A stretch of 64,000 nucleotides of DNA, taken from positions 124,001-188,000 of the forward strand of contig CAVPVD010000007.1 of assembly GCA_963709155.1 (NCBI GenBank), written 5' to 3'. The position numbers and the translations under genes are program-made. Below, one piece after another: positions 1-9,345 of this stretch. The stretch's first letter is position 1, and every line of letters starts with the position of its first letter. The stretch comes from Bog-159 sp963709155. Its GTDB lineage: Bacteria > Acidobacteriota > Terriglobia > Bryobacterales > Bryobacteraceae. The notes beneath the pieces were generated by a model that saw nothing but the letters and a program-made list of their open reading frames with translations, did not search any database and had not been told where the DNA came from.

Positions 1-1
1 T

Positions 2-361
2 TTCGATGTCGGCAAGAGCAAGGCGCTATTGGAACAGTTTCTCCTGCTGGGATTCGGGACCTCGCGCCGCGATCTGCAGGCTTCTTATAACCTGCGGCTC
101 GCGGGCGAGGACACCATCGCCGGCCAGAAAACCTCGGTCGTGCAACTTGTCCCGAAATCGCAAGAGGTTCTGCGGCATCTACATAAGCTGGAGATGTGGG
201 TAGCGGACAACGGGTACCCGCTACAGCAGAAGTTTTACCTGCAGGGTGGGGACTACGAGTTGGCGACGTATACCAACATGAAGATTAACCCGGATCTTCC
301 GGATTCGGCATTGAAATTGCACTTGCCCAATCACGTGAAGAAAGAATACCCGCAGAAGTAA
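2..361 (+). CDS. LolA-like outer-membrane lipoprotein-carrier domain protein, C-terminal part
   Basis: The open frame enters from the left edge, so the N-terminus is missing and about 119 residues are visible. The segment reads as the C-terminal beta-rich part of a LolA-like or outer-membrane lipoprotein-sorting protein: a hydrophobic strand 'LLGFGTS' is followed by 'LVPKSQEV' and later 'YTNMKINPDLPDSALKL'. The ending in which a target pair is followed by 'F.L' with a late 'NPDLPDSAF'-type phrase is common in this fold. A 25-bp gap separates it from the next gene on the same strand. Assignment rests on pattern recognition only; the diagnostic N-terminal region lies outside the window. Confidence 0.6.
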   Translation, partial: FDVGKSKALLEQFLLLGFGTSRRDLQASYNLRLAGEDTIAGQKTSVVQLVPKSQEVLRHLHKLEMWVADNGYPLQQKFYLQGGDYELATYTNMKINPDLPDSALKLHLPNHVKKEYPQK

Positions 362-386
362 TTCGTACCAGGCGAAGACCAGGCGC

Positions 387-1478
387 ATGGAATCGAACGC
401 AACAAGAAACAGGCTGACCTTTTTGGATTGGCTGCGCGGTGTGGCCGGCATTATCATGCTGCAAGGACACGCCTTCCAGTCCTTCTTGAAGGCGGATTTG
501 CGCGGCGGCGCGGCATATATGCTTTCGCAGTTTTTCGGAGGCATGCCACCCGCCATTTTCCTGTTTCTGACCGGCGTCACCCTGGCATTCCTGATGTTCA
601 GCTTCGAGCGCAAAGGCGTTTCCCGCCGCGACAGGATTACGGGCACGCTCCGCCGGGCCGGATACCTGTTCGGTATCGCGATGCTGTTGCGGCTGCAACT
701 CTGGTTGTTCAGTTGGCCCAGTCCGTGGACCAATATGCTCAAGGTGGACATCCTGAATTGCATGGGTTTCGGAATCGCCCTGATGTCCGTTATGTCTCTG
801 TTCTCGACAGCCCAGCGCGTGCGCATCTGCGCCGTTCTGGGCCTGTTGATCGCGGGTCTTTCGCCGGTAGTCTCCCAAATGAATTGGTCGGGCGTACCGG
901 AACTGGTGCGGGCTTACATCGCCCCGGATTACAATTCCTTCGGCTTCTTTCCCTGGGCTGCGTACCTCGCCTTTGGAATGAGCGCCGGCAGCCTGATCCG
1001 GCTGCTGAAACACGAGCAATACGACCGCGCCATGCAGTGGGCCGCGATGTTGGGAGTCGTTATGATCCTGGCGGCGCGCTACTTCGCGAACTTGCCCTTC
1101 TCGATTTACCCGAAATCCGAATTCTGGCTGGATAGCCCGGCGCAAGTCTTGATCAAACTGGGTGTAACGTTGCTGATCCTGGCGGTAGCATATGTCTGGA
1201 CACAATACGGCGCGGCGCCCGGATGGAGTTGGGTTCGCCAATTCGGCACTACCTCGCTTTTGGTTTATTGGGTCCACATCGAACTGGTGTACGGGCGCTG
1301 GCTGCCGTGGTGCAAGAGCAATCTGGATGTCGGGCAGACCGCGCTGGCGTCGGTGGTTTTGATTATCCTGATGCTGCTATTGGCCGCCGCGAAAACCTAT
1401 CGCAAGGATATCGGCGCATACGCCCGAGGCTGGCGCTGGTCCTGGTCCGCTAAGCCCGACCGCGTCGCCGCGGATTAG
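387..1478 (+). CDS. Polytopic membrane acyltransferase, DUF1624 / heparan-alpha-glucosaminide N-acetyltransferase-like
   Basis: This is a 363-residue, very hydrophobic protein with about ten predicted membrane spans. Near the N-terminus it has 'FLDWLRGVAGIIMLQGHAF' (about residues 12-30), the D-x-x-R-G plus downstream His pattern typical of the DUF1624/HGSNAT and related acyltransferase-3 membrane families. These move acyl groups from cytoplasmic acyl-CoA to extracytoplasmic glycans. The C-terminal 'LVYWVHIELVYGR' span also fits the family. The substrate cannot be read from sequence. It lies downstream of the LolA-like gene and converges on DUF1634, with a 12-bp gap. No signal peptide is needed because the first span starts within the conserved motif. 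Confidence 0.72.
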   Translation: MESNATRNRLTFLDWLRGVAGIIMLQGHAFQSFLKADLRGGAAYMLSQFFGGMPPAIFLFLTGVTLAFLMFSFERKGVSRRDRITGTLRRAGYLFGIAMLLRLQLWLFSWPSPWTNMLKVDILNCMGFGIALMSVMSLFSTAQRVRICAVLGLLIAGLSPVVSQMNWSGVPELVRAYIAPDYNSFGFFPWAAYLAFGMSAGSLIRLLKHEQYDRAMQWAAMLGVVMILAARYFANLPFSIYPKSEFWLDSPAQVLIKLGVTLLILAVAYVWTQYGAAPGWSWVRQFGTTSLLVYWVHIELVYGRWLPWCKSNLDVGQTALASVVLIILMLLLAAAKTYRKDIGAYARGWRWSWSAKPDRVAAD

Positions 1479-1490
1479 GGGGCGAGGGCG

Positions 1491-1871
1491 CTATCCGCTG
1501 GCCCTGCCCGTCAGGCTGAACAGCAGCACGCTCAGTACGATCAGCGTGATCACCACGTACATGCGGTCCCGTTGCAAAATAAAAGCCACCACGGAGAAGG
1601 CCACGCGCGTCACCGGTGTGGCGATCAAAAGCACCAGCCCAAGTTGGATCATGCGGCGGCAATGGAATCCCGGCACGCCGCTGACGATGCCGCGCAGATG
1701 GCGAAGATATTCGGGCTCGCCGCGAAATACGTGATAACCCGGCGGGCTCGTTCCGTACTGAATTAAATACCAGATGCCACCCGCCGCCACGACCGAGGCA
1801 GACAGGGTCACACCATATCGCAGCAGACCGCCGATAATCTCGTCCACTCTCCGATCGCTCAGCGGCATCAA
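1491..1871 (-). CDS. DUF1634 small membrane protein
   Basis: A 126-residue protein with three hydrophobic spans: 'GVTLSASVVAAGGIWYLI', 'RMIQLGLVLLIATPVTRVA' and 'YVVITLIVLSVLLFSL'. The phrase 'QLGLVLLIATPVTRVAFS' is characteristic of DUF1634 proteins, which are typically encoded beside TauE/SafE-type permeases. Here its start codon overlaps the stop of the TauE gene by four bases (ATGA), so the two are almost certainly co-translated. The biochemical role of DUF1634 is not established. An accessory role to the transporter is inferred from context. Confidence 0.8.
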   Translation of the reverse strand: MMPLSDRRVDEIIGGLLRYGVTLSASVVAAGGIWYLIQYGTSPPGYHVFRGEPEYLRHLRGIVSGVPGFHCRRMIQLGLVLLIATPVTRVAFSVVAFILQRDRMYVVITLIVLSVLLFSLTGRASG

Positions 1872-2725
1872 AGTTTCCCCGTTAGGGCGCTGTATATCAT
1901 CTCGACCGCCAACGCGCCGACCACGATGCCGAAAATCCGCCGCAGCGTGAGCGTGGGAGCGCCCGGCAATACCCGCGCCCCCAGGATGGATCCGCCGAGC
2001 ACGCCCAACACCACCGGCATGGTAAGACCCGGATCGATGTAACCGCGGTTCAGATAGACGCCGGCGCTCGCCGCGGCCGTGACTCCGATCATGAAGTTGC
2101 TGGTGGTGGTGGAGACCTTGAACGGGATCCGCATAGCACGGTCCATGGCGAGGACTTTCAGGGCGCCGGAGCCGATGCCAAGCAGCCCGGAAACCGCGCC
2201 CGCGATGAACATCAGGCCGAATCCGGTCTTCACATGACTGACTTTATAGGATCTGACTCCTTCCGGCGTTGGAAAGCTGCCATTCAGCCGCAGCCTCTCC
2301 GCCAGGCGGTCGCCGGGCTCCCCATGGCGGGCTGCGGGATGCTTGCTCATGGATGTCCAGGCCGCGTGCAACAAGACCACGCCGAAGATCATCCCCAATA
2401 TCGATGGTGAAACCTTCGCCGCGGCGAACGCGCCGCAGACCGCGCCCACGGTGGTAGCGATCTCCAGAAACATGCCGATGCGGATGTTCGAGAGACCTTC
2501 CCGCACATACGCCGCGGCCGCTCCGGACGAGGTGGCAATCACCGAAATCAGCGCCGCTCCCATGGCATAATGCAGATCGATTCCCAACAAAAGCACCATG
2601 GCGGGAGTGATGACTACGCCACCGCCCAATCCTGTGAGAGCGCCCAGAAAGCCGGCCGCCACCGACACGAGTCCGAGCAAAGCTGTAAGTTCGAGTACGT
2701 TCAAGGTGCGCTCCCCAGTTATCAA
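1868..2725 (-). CDS. TauE/SafE family anion permease
   Basis: A 285-residue membrane protein of the TauE/SafE (DUF81) family, proposed exporters of sulfite, sulfoacetate or related organosulfur anions. The N-terminal half carries 'GFLGALTGLGGGVVITPAM' and the C-terminal half repeats 'AGAVSGLLGIGSGALKVLAM'; this duplicated Gly-rich pattern is diagnostic. Seven to eight hydrophobic spans are visible, with a central hydrophilic loop of about 40 residues. It overlaps DUF1634 by four bases. The substrate is not predictable and no sulfur-oxidation genes lie nearby. The start chosen is the first ATG; an internal start near 'LTALLG' would remove about ten residues. Confidence 0.82.
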   Translation of the reverse strand: MITGERTLNVLELTALLGLVSVAAGFLGALTGLGGGVVITPAMVLLLGIDLHYAMGAALISVIATSSGAAAAYVREGLSNIRIGMFLEIATTVGAVCGAFAAAKVSPSILGMIFGVVLLHAAWTSMSKHPAARHGEPGDRLAERLRLNGSFPTPEGVRSYKVSHVKTGFGLMFIAGAVSGLLGIGSGALKVLAMDRAMRIPFKVSTTTSNFMIGVTAAASAGVYLNRGYIDPGLTMPVVLGVLGGSILGARVLPGAPTLTLRRIFGIVVGALAVEMIYSALTGKL

Positions 2726-2734
2726 GATACACGG

Positions 2735-3640
2735 TCAGGTTCGCCCCGCGGCGGCCTGTCGTAGGAAGGCGGACGCGGCGGCCAGCGACTGCCGGCCTTC
2801 CGGCACGAAGGGATGGAACATCTGCCAGACGTGCGGCACTACGGGCCAGACAGTCATCTCTACGCGCACCCCGGCGGCGCGCGCCCGCACCGCTAGCTCC
2901 GTCGAATCGTCGCGCAGGGTCTCGTCCGCGCCGACGTGAATCAGAAGCGGCGGCAGGCCGCGCAGATCGGCATAGAGCGGCGAAGCCAGCGGGTCGCGCG
3001 GATCGCCGCCAATGTGTGGCATGTAGAACTCAGTAGCCCGTCCCAGACCGCTGCCGTGAAACATGGCGCAGCGCCGGTCGTTGGTGCGTCGCGATTCGCC
3101 AATCCCTACCAGGTCCGTCAGCGGGGAGAAGAGCACGCCGGCATCGGGCAAGGGCGCGCCTTCGTCACGCAGCTTCAGCATCGTGGCCAACGCCAGGCCA
3201 CCGCCCGCCGAGTCGCCCGCGATCGCCATAGGGACGGACCCTCCCACTTCGGCGCGCAGCGCATGCCAGGCGGCCACGGCATCCTCTAGTCCCGCGGGAA
3301 AAGGATTCTCGGGCGCCAGCCGGTAATCGGGAGCGTAGACACGTAATCCGCGCTGCGCAAAGCCCGTTGTGAAGGGCCGATGCGTGCGCGCGGAACAGGC
3401 GAAATAGCCGCCGCCATGCAGGTAGAGCAACACTGCCACGGGAGGCGGCGACGCGCACTCGACCCATTCTCCCGGCACGCCTCCCAATGTGGCGGGAGTG
3501 ATCTTGACGCTCGCGGGCGTCTTGAAGAATCCGCCATTCATGATGGCGCGGGCATGTTGCGCGTTCTGGGCGCGTGCCAGGCGCGGCTTGAACGTGTGCC
3601 GCAGGAAGAAACTGATGGTGTGGGCTTGCCAGCTTGCCAT
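2735..3640 (-). CDS. Alpha/beta-hydrolase, hormone-sensitive-lipase-type esterase
   Basis: About 301 residues from the ATG at 3640; the frame stays open further upstream without a clear start. The HSL-family oxyanion motif HGGG lies at about residues 75-78 and the nucleophile elbow GDSAGG at 142-147. The acid/base residues fit 'HVGADETLRDD' and 'WPVVPHVWQMF' near the C-terminus, so the Ser-Asp-His triad looks complete. Such enzymes hydrolyse short-chain acyl esters in the cytoplasm. It sits 9 bp upstream of the TauE gene on the same strand, but a shared function is not evident. Specificity is unknown. Confidence 0.85.
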   Translation of the reverse strand: MASWQAHTISFFLRHTFKPRLARAQNAQHARAIMNGGFFKTPASVKITPATLGGVPGEWVECASPPPVAVLLYLHGGGYFACSARTHRPFTTGFAQRGLRVYAPDYRLAPENPFPAGLEDAVAAWHALRAEVGGSVPMAIAGDSAGGGLALATMLKLRDEGAPLPDAGVLFSPLTDLVGIGESRRTNDRRCAMFHGSGLGRATEFYMPHIGGDPRDPLASPLYADLRGLPPLLIHVGADETLRDDSTELAVRARAAGVRVEMTVWPVVPHVWQMFHPFVPEGRQSLAAASAFLRQAAAGRT

Positions 3641-3764
3641 GGTTGCCGATTCTAGCGCACGCGGGCTGTGCTTTGCTCGGCGGCGATTGATTTCCTGGCA
3701 CCTTGGCGTGAAACCAACTCTCCCCACTACCGGCAGTTCGCGGAGACCGGCGGGCGGGACACGC

Positions 3765-6422
3765 CTACTCGTCGCGCAGCGCGGACATAGGATCCAGCTT
3801 CGCCGCCCGCCGTGCGGGCAAAAAGCTGGCGATCGCCGCGATCCCGGCCAGCAGCAGCGCCGCTCCGATCAGCGTGACCGGATCGTAAGGTTTCAATCCG
3901 AATAGCAGCGAAACGGCCCCGCGTCCGGCCAGCAGCACTAATCCGGCGCCCACGGCGAGGCCGAGGCCCAACAGCCGCCCGGCTTCCCGCATCACCATCG
4001 CCACCACCTGACCGGTCCTGGCCCCCAACGCCAGCCGGATGCCGATCTCGTTGCGCCGCCGCGTCACCATATACGAGACCACCCCGTACAGCCCGACCAT
4101 CGCCAGGATCGCCGCCAGCGCGCCGAAAAATCCGGATAGAGTCGCCATCATGCGTTCTTCGACCAGCTTGTCGCGAATGCCCTTCTGAAAGTCGCCGAAC
4201 TCTGCAATCACGTCCGGATGCGTCTGCGAAAGCTTGCGTTTCAGCGTGGCCGCCAGCGCGTCTGAAGGCAGGTTCGAGTGGATCATGACAGAGGCCCACG
4301 GTCCCTGCGCGGGAAATTGCACAGCCGGCGCGAACGTCTGCGCAGGCGCGTCGCCGCGGATGTCGTCGTATCGGGTATCCGGAATCACGCCCACAATCTC
4401 ATAAACGGTGGATGGATAATTTGGCTCCTGACCGGTGCGAAGGGTCTGCCCGATCGGATCGGCGCCGCCGGTGAGTTGGCGCGCGAAGGCTTCATTGACT
4501 ACGGCTACCCGCTGCGATGTAGACGTATCGTTCCCGTTGAAGCCCCGGCCGCGGATCACCGGAATGCCCATGGTGCTGAAATAGTCCGTGCTCACCCAGG
4601 TGAATTTCGAGTCCGCCTCCTTCGATCCGACGCGCACTCCGTGGGTCCAACTCCCGCCCAACAACGGAACATTAGTGGTGGTGGCCGCGCTGAGCACACC
4701 CGGCGTGGCCTGCACTTCTTCCAGCAATCGGCGCTCGAACGTCATCCACCGATCCGCGGGCAGCGGGGACTGCCAATATCCCAGGAACGCGGACGTAATG
4801 CCGCTTTCCCGCATGCCCGGGTTGAACGTCATCAGGTTGCGGAAGCTGCGCACGAACAGCAGCGCACCGGCCAGCAACAGCAGCGACACGGAAATCTGCG
4901 TCACCACCATCGACCGCTGTAGCGAGAAGCGCTCCCGCCCCGCGGTCATGCCGCGGCCGCCCGCCTTCATCGCGCCGGCGGGTTGCGCCGTAGTGGCGCG
5001 CAGGGCCGGCAGCACTCCGAAGATCAAGCAGGTGAATATGGCGGCTCCGCCCGCGAAGAGAAGCACCCGCCAATCCGTAACGATGCGTAGCTCCGATTTT
5101 TCGCCCTCCGGCAAAATCGACCAGAGCAACACGCGGCACAAGGTCTGCGATAACGCGATCCCCAATCCTCCGCCAACCAGAGCCAGCAATCCGCTTTCCG
5201 CAAGCAATTGGCGCAAAAGTCGTCCTCGCGACGCGCCCAGCGCCAGCCGCACGGCTATTTCCCGCCCGCGCACGCTCGCCCGCGCCAGCATCAGGTTCGC
5301 CAGGTTAGCGCAGGCGATCAGCAGCACCAGGCCAGTAATGCCCAGCAGCAGCCACAAGGATTTATCGTACTGCGCGCGCAACTCGCTGACCCCACCCGAT
5401 GCCGTGTACGCCGAAAGCCGGAAATACTTGTACTTCTGATCCGTGCGCGGATCGCGGCCCGGCGGAACGGTAGCTTCGAAAATGCCGGGACTCAGCGCGG
5501 CCATGGCGGCCGAAGCGCGTTCCAGCCTCCAACCCGGTTTCAGGCGTCCCATTACGGAAACCTCGAAGACATCCCGCCGCAATTCCTGATTCGGCCGGCA
5601 AAACGGGAGCGCCAGATCGAATCTATCCCCGACCACCATGCCGAAGAAGTCAGGTGGCGTCACGCCCACAATCTGCACCAGTTGGCCATCGGCAATCAGC
5701 TTGATGCCCGCGGCGGGATCGCGCCCACCCAATTCACTCTGCCAATATGCATAACTGGCGACCGCCGTCGAGATTGGACAAGCACCCTCGTCTTGCGGCC
5801 CCAGCAAACGCCCGCGATAGGGCCGGACTCCCAATACGCGGAAGAAATCGCCGCTCACTTGAAGCTGCTCGAAATGCCGCATCTGGCTGCCGCGGCCTGT
5901 GTAGCGCTGGTTGACGCTCCAGGCGAACATTCCCGAGAAAGCCTGCTGCTTGTCGTGGATCAATTCCCACAAGGGGCGCGTCAGCTCTCCATATTCCTGA
6001 TTCAGCCCCATGCCGTGATTACCGCCTTCGATCCGTACTTCAGCCAGCTCTTGCGGGCGCGCCACGGGCAGACTGCGCAGCCGCACCGCATCCAGCAAGG
6101 TGAAGATGGCCGTGTTCGCGCCCATCCCCAGCGCCAGCGAAAGGATGGCTACGGCCGTGAATCCCGGACTCAGGCGCAGCGTGCGCGCGCCGTAACGCAG
6201 ATCTCGCCAGATACTCTCGATCCAGCCGATCGTATTCATGCTGTAAATCTCCTCTCGCACGATCGCGGGGTTGCCGAACTTGCGGCGCGCCGCGGCGGCG
6301 GCTTCGGCGGGCGGCATGCCCCGCGCGATGTTGTCGGCCGTTTCGTCCGCCAGGTACGCCGCGATTTCGCGGGCACGTTCTTCATCCCACCAGCGCCGCT
6401 TGATGAATCGCCGCCAGCTCAT
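3765..6422 (-). CDS. ABC transporter permease, acidobacterial duplicated orphan permease (ADOP) family
   Basis: An 885-residue protein. The start at 6422 is chosen because a GGAG ribosome site lies about nine bases upstream. Order: a short N-terminal helical domain ('EERAREIAAYLADETADNIA', 'AAARRKFGN'), a first span 'GFTAVAILSLALGMGANTAIF', a MacB-type periplasmic domain, an FtsX core of three spans near the middle, a second periplasmic domain, and a final FtsX core ending 'PARRAAKLDPMSALRDE'. ADOPs are MacB-like permeases with duplicated halves and no ATPase in the operon. A PadR regulator gene lies just upstream, four bases from this start, the usual ADOP arrangement. Function is unknown; efflux or stress roles are inferred for the family. 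Confidence 0.88.
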   Translation of the reverse strand: MSWRRFIKRRWWDEERAREIAAYLADETADNIARGMPPAEAAAAARRKFGNPAIVREEIYSMNTIGWIESIWRDLRYGARTLRLSPGFTAVAILSLALGMGANTAIFTLLDAVRLRSLPVARPQELAEVRIEGGNHGMGLNQEYGELTRPLWELIHDKQQAFSGMFAWSVNQRYTGRGSQMRHFEQLQVSGDFFRVLGVRPYRGRLLGPQDEGACPISTAVASYAYWQSELGGRDPAAGIKLIADGQLVQIVGVTPPDFFGMVVGDRFDLALPFCRPNQELRRDVFEVSVMGRLKPGWRLERASAAMAALSPGIFEATVPPGRDPRTDQKYKYFRLSAYTASGGVSELRAQYDKSLWLLLGITGLVLLIACANLANLMLARASVRGREIAVRLALGASRGRLLRQLLAESGLLALVGGGLGIALSQTLCRVLLWSILPEGEKSELRIVTDWRVLLFAGGAAIFTCLIFGVLPALRATTAQPAGAMKAGGRGMTAGRERFSLQRSMVVTQISVSLLLLAGALLFVRSFRNLMTFNPGMRESGITSAFLGYWQSPLPADRWMTFERRLLEEVQATPGVLSAATTTNVPLLGGSWTHGVRVGSKEADSKFTWVSTDYFSTMGIPVIRGRGFNGNDTSTSQRVAVVNEAFARQLTGGADPIGQTLRTGQEPNYPSTVYEIVGVIPDTRYDDIRGDAPAQTFAPAVQFPAQGPWASVMIHSNLPSDALAATLKRKLSQTHPDVIAEFGDFQKGIRDKLVEERMMATLSGFFGALAAILAMVGLYGVVSYMVTRRRNEIGIRLALGARTGQVVAMVMREAGRLLGLGLAVGAGLVLLAGRGAVSLLFGLKPYDPVTLIGAALLLAGIAAIASFLPARRAAKLDPMSALRDE

Positions 6423-6426
6423 CGAG

Positions 6427-6771
6427 CTAATCTCCGACCGGATGCAGCACCTGGTTGACGGCACGCACGACACGTTCCCACCGGCTCATCTCCGCGCTCA
6501 ATTGCTTGCGCCCGGCGGCCGTCAGCCGGTAGTATCGGGCCTTGCGGTTGTTCTCCGAAGTGCCCCAGAACGAGGCGATCCAGCCGCGGTCTTCCAGGCG
6601 GTGCAGCGCCGGATACAGCGAGCCGTGCTCTACCAGTAGAACTTCTTCCGAACGCCGCTCGATGGCGTAGGCGATGGTATGCCCGTGCCCGGCCCCCGGC
6701 GCCAGGATTTGCAGAATCAGCATGTCCAGCGTACCTTGCAGAATATCGGTTTGTCCGGGTTTCTTTGCCAT
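6427..6771 (-). CDS. PadR-family transcriptional regulator
   Basis: A 114-residue winged-helix protein. The core 'TLDMLILQILAPG', then 'GYTI'-like 'GHTIAYAIERRS', 'VEHGSLYPALHRLEDRGWI' and 'RKARYYRLTAAGRKQL' is the PadR signature. The start at 6771 gives the standard ADOP-associated PadR length ('MAKKPGQTDILQGTL'). It is transcribed ahead of the ADOP permease with a four-base gap, so it probably regulates that gene and itself. No effector can be inferred. The intergenic space upstream (6772-6854) presumably contains its promoter/operator, but I could not delimit a convincing palindrome. Confidence 0.9.
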   Translation of the reverse strand: MAKKPGQTDILQGTLDMLILQILAPGAGHGHTIAYAIERRSEEVLLVEHGSLYPALHRLEDRGWIASFWGTSENNRKARYYRLTAAGRKQLSAEMSRWERVVRAVNQVLHPVGD

Positions 6772-6854
6772 GATCGCGTAACTCCATGGTACTCCAGAAG
6801 AGCTTCTACCGGAAAGACGCCTCGAGGATATATACGTTGCCGCGCGCGAAATAG

Positions 6855-7712
6855 TTAGGAAGTTTTTTCCGCCACCCAGATCCGTTCGAACCACTGCAGC
6901 CCGGTCTGCCGCCTGGTCAGCCGCATCCCAGGTGTCAGATCGCGCAGCCAGTCTTCAATGCCGGAATCCGATGTACAGATCCAACCGTATGTCTTTCCCA
7001 GGTCCGTAATTTCGGCCGGAGAATACGCCGAACGCACCGGTTCACCCAACAAGGCCAGAAACAGGCTGCGCGGAATTCTCCCGCGGTCTTTGCGCATATA
7101 GGTCAGCGCCAAAGAGCTGCCCGTTGCGGAGAGGGCCGCAAGCGCCGCCAAGTTTGCGGCTACGGCTTCCGGCTTCAGGTATACGGTGACGCCCTCCCAT
7201 AGCCAGAACGTAGGGCAGCCCGCATCGTAGCCGGCGGACAGCAGCGAGGCTGCCAGCCCATCCCGGTGAAAATCCGTGGACACAAAGCGTACCTCGCGCG
7301 CCTTGGCAGGTACGGCCGCGGCCCGCTCGCGTTTCATGGCCTGCGTATCGGGATGGTCCACTTCGAATACCACGGTGTCCGCGAGCCCGTCCAGGCGCCA
7401 CGCCCGCGTGTCCAACCCGGCGCCCAGGATCACCAATTGCGCGATGGGCGGCGCGCCGGCAATGGCACGGTCCAGAACCACCGACCGGAACTGGTTGAAT
7501 TGCATCATCCCGCGCAGCCAGATCGGGTAAGGCGTTTTCCGGGGATCCCTGGCCAGGGCCGCCTCCGTCCGGCGGATTCTTTGTTTCCATTTGTCCGGCA
7601 GGAACTGGACGGCCAGCGGGTCCGAAAAGCCCGGTACCCGCGGTTGCAAGTTTCCCAACGCGCGGTTGTATGCAATAAACTGTGCCGTGCGGCTCGGCTT
7701 CCCAGATCGCAT
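6855..7712 (-). CDS. Class I SAM-dependent methyltransferase, leucine carboxyl methyltransferase (Ppm1/Tcm) family
   Basis: A 285-residue protein starting at 7712, preceded by an AGGGAG ribosome site. The Ppm1-family motif 'QLVILGAGLDTRAWRL' lies at about residues 92-107 and is followed by the acidic 'VFEVDHPDTQ', both hallmarks of LCM-type O-methyltransferases. 'FLWEGV'-type 'FWLWEGVTVYL' and the C-terminal 'WFERIWVAEK' also fit. In bacteria these enzymes methylate carboxyl groups of small molecules or polyketides. It is divergently transcribed from the carboxylesterase, with 28 bp between the starts, so the two promoters are interleaved with the coding starts. Confidence 0.85.
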   Translation of the reverse strand: MRSGKPSRTAQFIAYNRALGNLQPRVPGFSDPLAVQFLPDKWKQRIRRTEAALARDPRKTPYPIWLRGMMQFNQFRSVVLDRAIAGAPPIAQLVILGAGLDTRAWRLDGLADTVVFEVDHPDTQAMKRERAAAVPAKAREVRFVSTDFHRDGLAASLLSAGYDAGCPTFWLWEGVTVYLKPEAVAANLAALAALSATGSSLALTYMRKDRGRIPRSLFLALLGEPVRSAYSPAEITDLGKTYGWICTSDSGIEDWLRDLTPGMRLTRRQTGLQWFERIWVAEKTS

Positions 7713-7740
7713 AGTGTTGCTCCCTGTTACCATCGTGCCC

Positions 7741-9345
7741 ATGAAGCCTGGTTCTTGGCTACTCCCCTTCTCGTTCGCTTGCGCGGCTGCCCTGGCCGCA
7801 GCCCAGGCAGACCCCGTAGTTGCGGTAACCGGCGGCCGGATTCGTGGCCAGTCCACGCCGGATGGCGGCGCCGCCTTTAAGGGAATTCCCTACGCGCGGC
7901 CGCCGGTGGGCGAACTGCGCTGGCGCGAGCCGCAACCCGTCGCCCAATGGCCCGGCGTCCGCGATACCGGCGCATTCCGCGCCGCGTGTACGCAAATCTC
8001 CGAGGGCTGGAACATTCGCTACGTCGCCATCAGCGCCGAAGACTGTCTGTATCTCAACGTAGCCGCGCCAGTGTGGCCTCCATCGGCTAAGCTCCCCGTA
8101 ATGGTCTGGATCCATGGCGGCTCGAACACGGCTGGATCCGGGGAAGCGGCCGGATTCGATCAGCGCACCCTGGTGCGCCGCGGCCTGGCGCTGGTCACCA
8201 TCAACTACCGTTTGGGAGCGCTCGGGTTCCTCTCCCATCCGGCCCTGGCGGGCGAGTCGCCGCATCGGGCCTCCGGTAACTACGGCTTGATGGATCAGAT
8301 CGCCGCCCTACGCTGGGTGCGGGACAATATCACCGCTTTCGGCGGCGATCCGGACCAGGTGACCGTGGCCGGGCAATCGGCGGGCGCCATGGATGTCAGC
8401 CTGCTAATGACCTCACCGCTAGCGAACGGGCTGTTTCGCCGCGCCATCGCGGAGAGCGGCGCAGTCTCTTTGTTCAACGGTTCCCGAACGCGCCCCGCAG
8501 CCGAGGAAATCGGGCGGAAACTGGCCGCGGAATTGAAATTGACGGATGCCGATCCCATCGGGCAGTTGCGCAAAGTGCCGCCGGTGGAGATTCTGGAAGC
8601 CGCCCGGCGCGCCACCGGAGGCGACCGCACGGGCCTCGAAACCTCCATCGATGGCTGGGTCTTGCCGCAGCCGCCCGCCGCCGTTTTCGCGGCCGGAAAG
8701 GATCTCCCCGTGCCCCTGCTGATCGGCAGCACGGCGCGGGAAATCGGCGGCCACGCGCCCGCCGCGAAAATCGGAGACGAGATCCGGGAGGCCTACGGCG
8801 GCCTAGCCGAGCGTGCGCTGGCGCTGTATGGTTTGGCTGGAACCGGCGAGGGAAAGTCCGATCCCCTTTATGGCGGGCCGGGCGTACAATGGCCCACCGA
8901 TCATGTGTTCCGTTGTCCGGTCGTCGCCGAAGCGGTTTTCCACGCCGCGGCGGGGCACGCGACCTACCAATACGGATTCGATCACGCGGCGCCCAACCGT
9001 CTCGCCGACCAGGGCGGCATGGGGCACTCCGCGGAATTGAGTTTCGTCTTTGGCACCTGGGGCGCCGGCGTCCAGCTTTCCCCCATCGACCGGAAAATCT
9101 CGGAGCAGATGCAGTCCTACTGGGCGAACTTTGTGCGCACAGGCGACCCGAACGGCGAGGGGCTGCCGCATTGGCCCGCCTTCCAGTTAAAAGAACGGAA
9201 TTACATCGCGTTCACCGATCAGGGCGCGACCGTGAAGTTCGGACTGCGGCAGGATTTCTGCGAATTGTTCATCGAAAACTTGAAGAAGCAGACGGACCGC
9301 TCAGCGGGCCGCAAGCGTTGTTTTACAAGCGCGCGCGCCGCGTGA
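7741..9345 (+). CDS. Secreted type B carboxylesterase
   Basis: A 534-residue protein starting at 7741 with a signal peptide ('LLPFSFACAAALAAAQA', cleavage about residue 22). The type B carboxylesterase signature EDCLYLN lies at about 100-106, the oxyanion HGG at 125-127 and the nucleophile elbow GQSAGA at 211-216 (Ser213). The C-terminal 'AELSFVFGTW' segment and 'GHSAEL' hold the expected catalytic His region. The enzyme should hydrolyse carboxylic esters in the periplasm or outside the cell. The last 23 bases overlap the convergent GT2 gene. Substrate unknown; length and motif order are normal for the family. Confidence 0.9.
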   Translation: MKPGSWLLPFSFACAAALAAAQADPVVAVTGGRIRGQSTPDGGAAFKGIPYARPPVGELRWREPQPVAQWPGVRDTGAFRAACTQISEGWNIRYVAISAEDCLYLNVAAPVWPPSAKLPVMVWIHGGSNTAGSGEAAGFDQRTLVRRGLALVTINYRLGALGFLSHPALAGESPHRASGNYGLMDQIAALRWVRDNITAFGGDPDQVTVAGQSAGAMDVSLLMTSPLANGLFRRAIAESGAVSLFNGSRTRPAAEEIGRKLAAELKLTDADPIGQLRKVPPVEILEAARRATGGDRTGLETSIDGWVLPQPPAAVFAAGKDLPVPLLIGSTAREIGGHAPAAKIGDEIREAYGGLAERALALYGLAGTGEGKSDPLYGGPGVQWPTDHVFRCPVVAEAVFHAAAGHATYQYGFDHAAPNRLADQGGMGHSAELSFVFGTWGAGVQLSPIDRKISEQMQSYWANFVRTGDPNGEGLPHWPAFQLKERNYIAFTDQGATVKFGLRQDFCELFIENLKKQTDRSAGRKRCFTSARAA

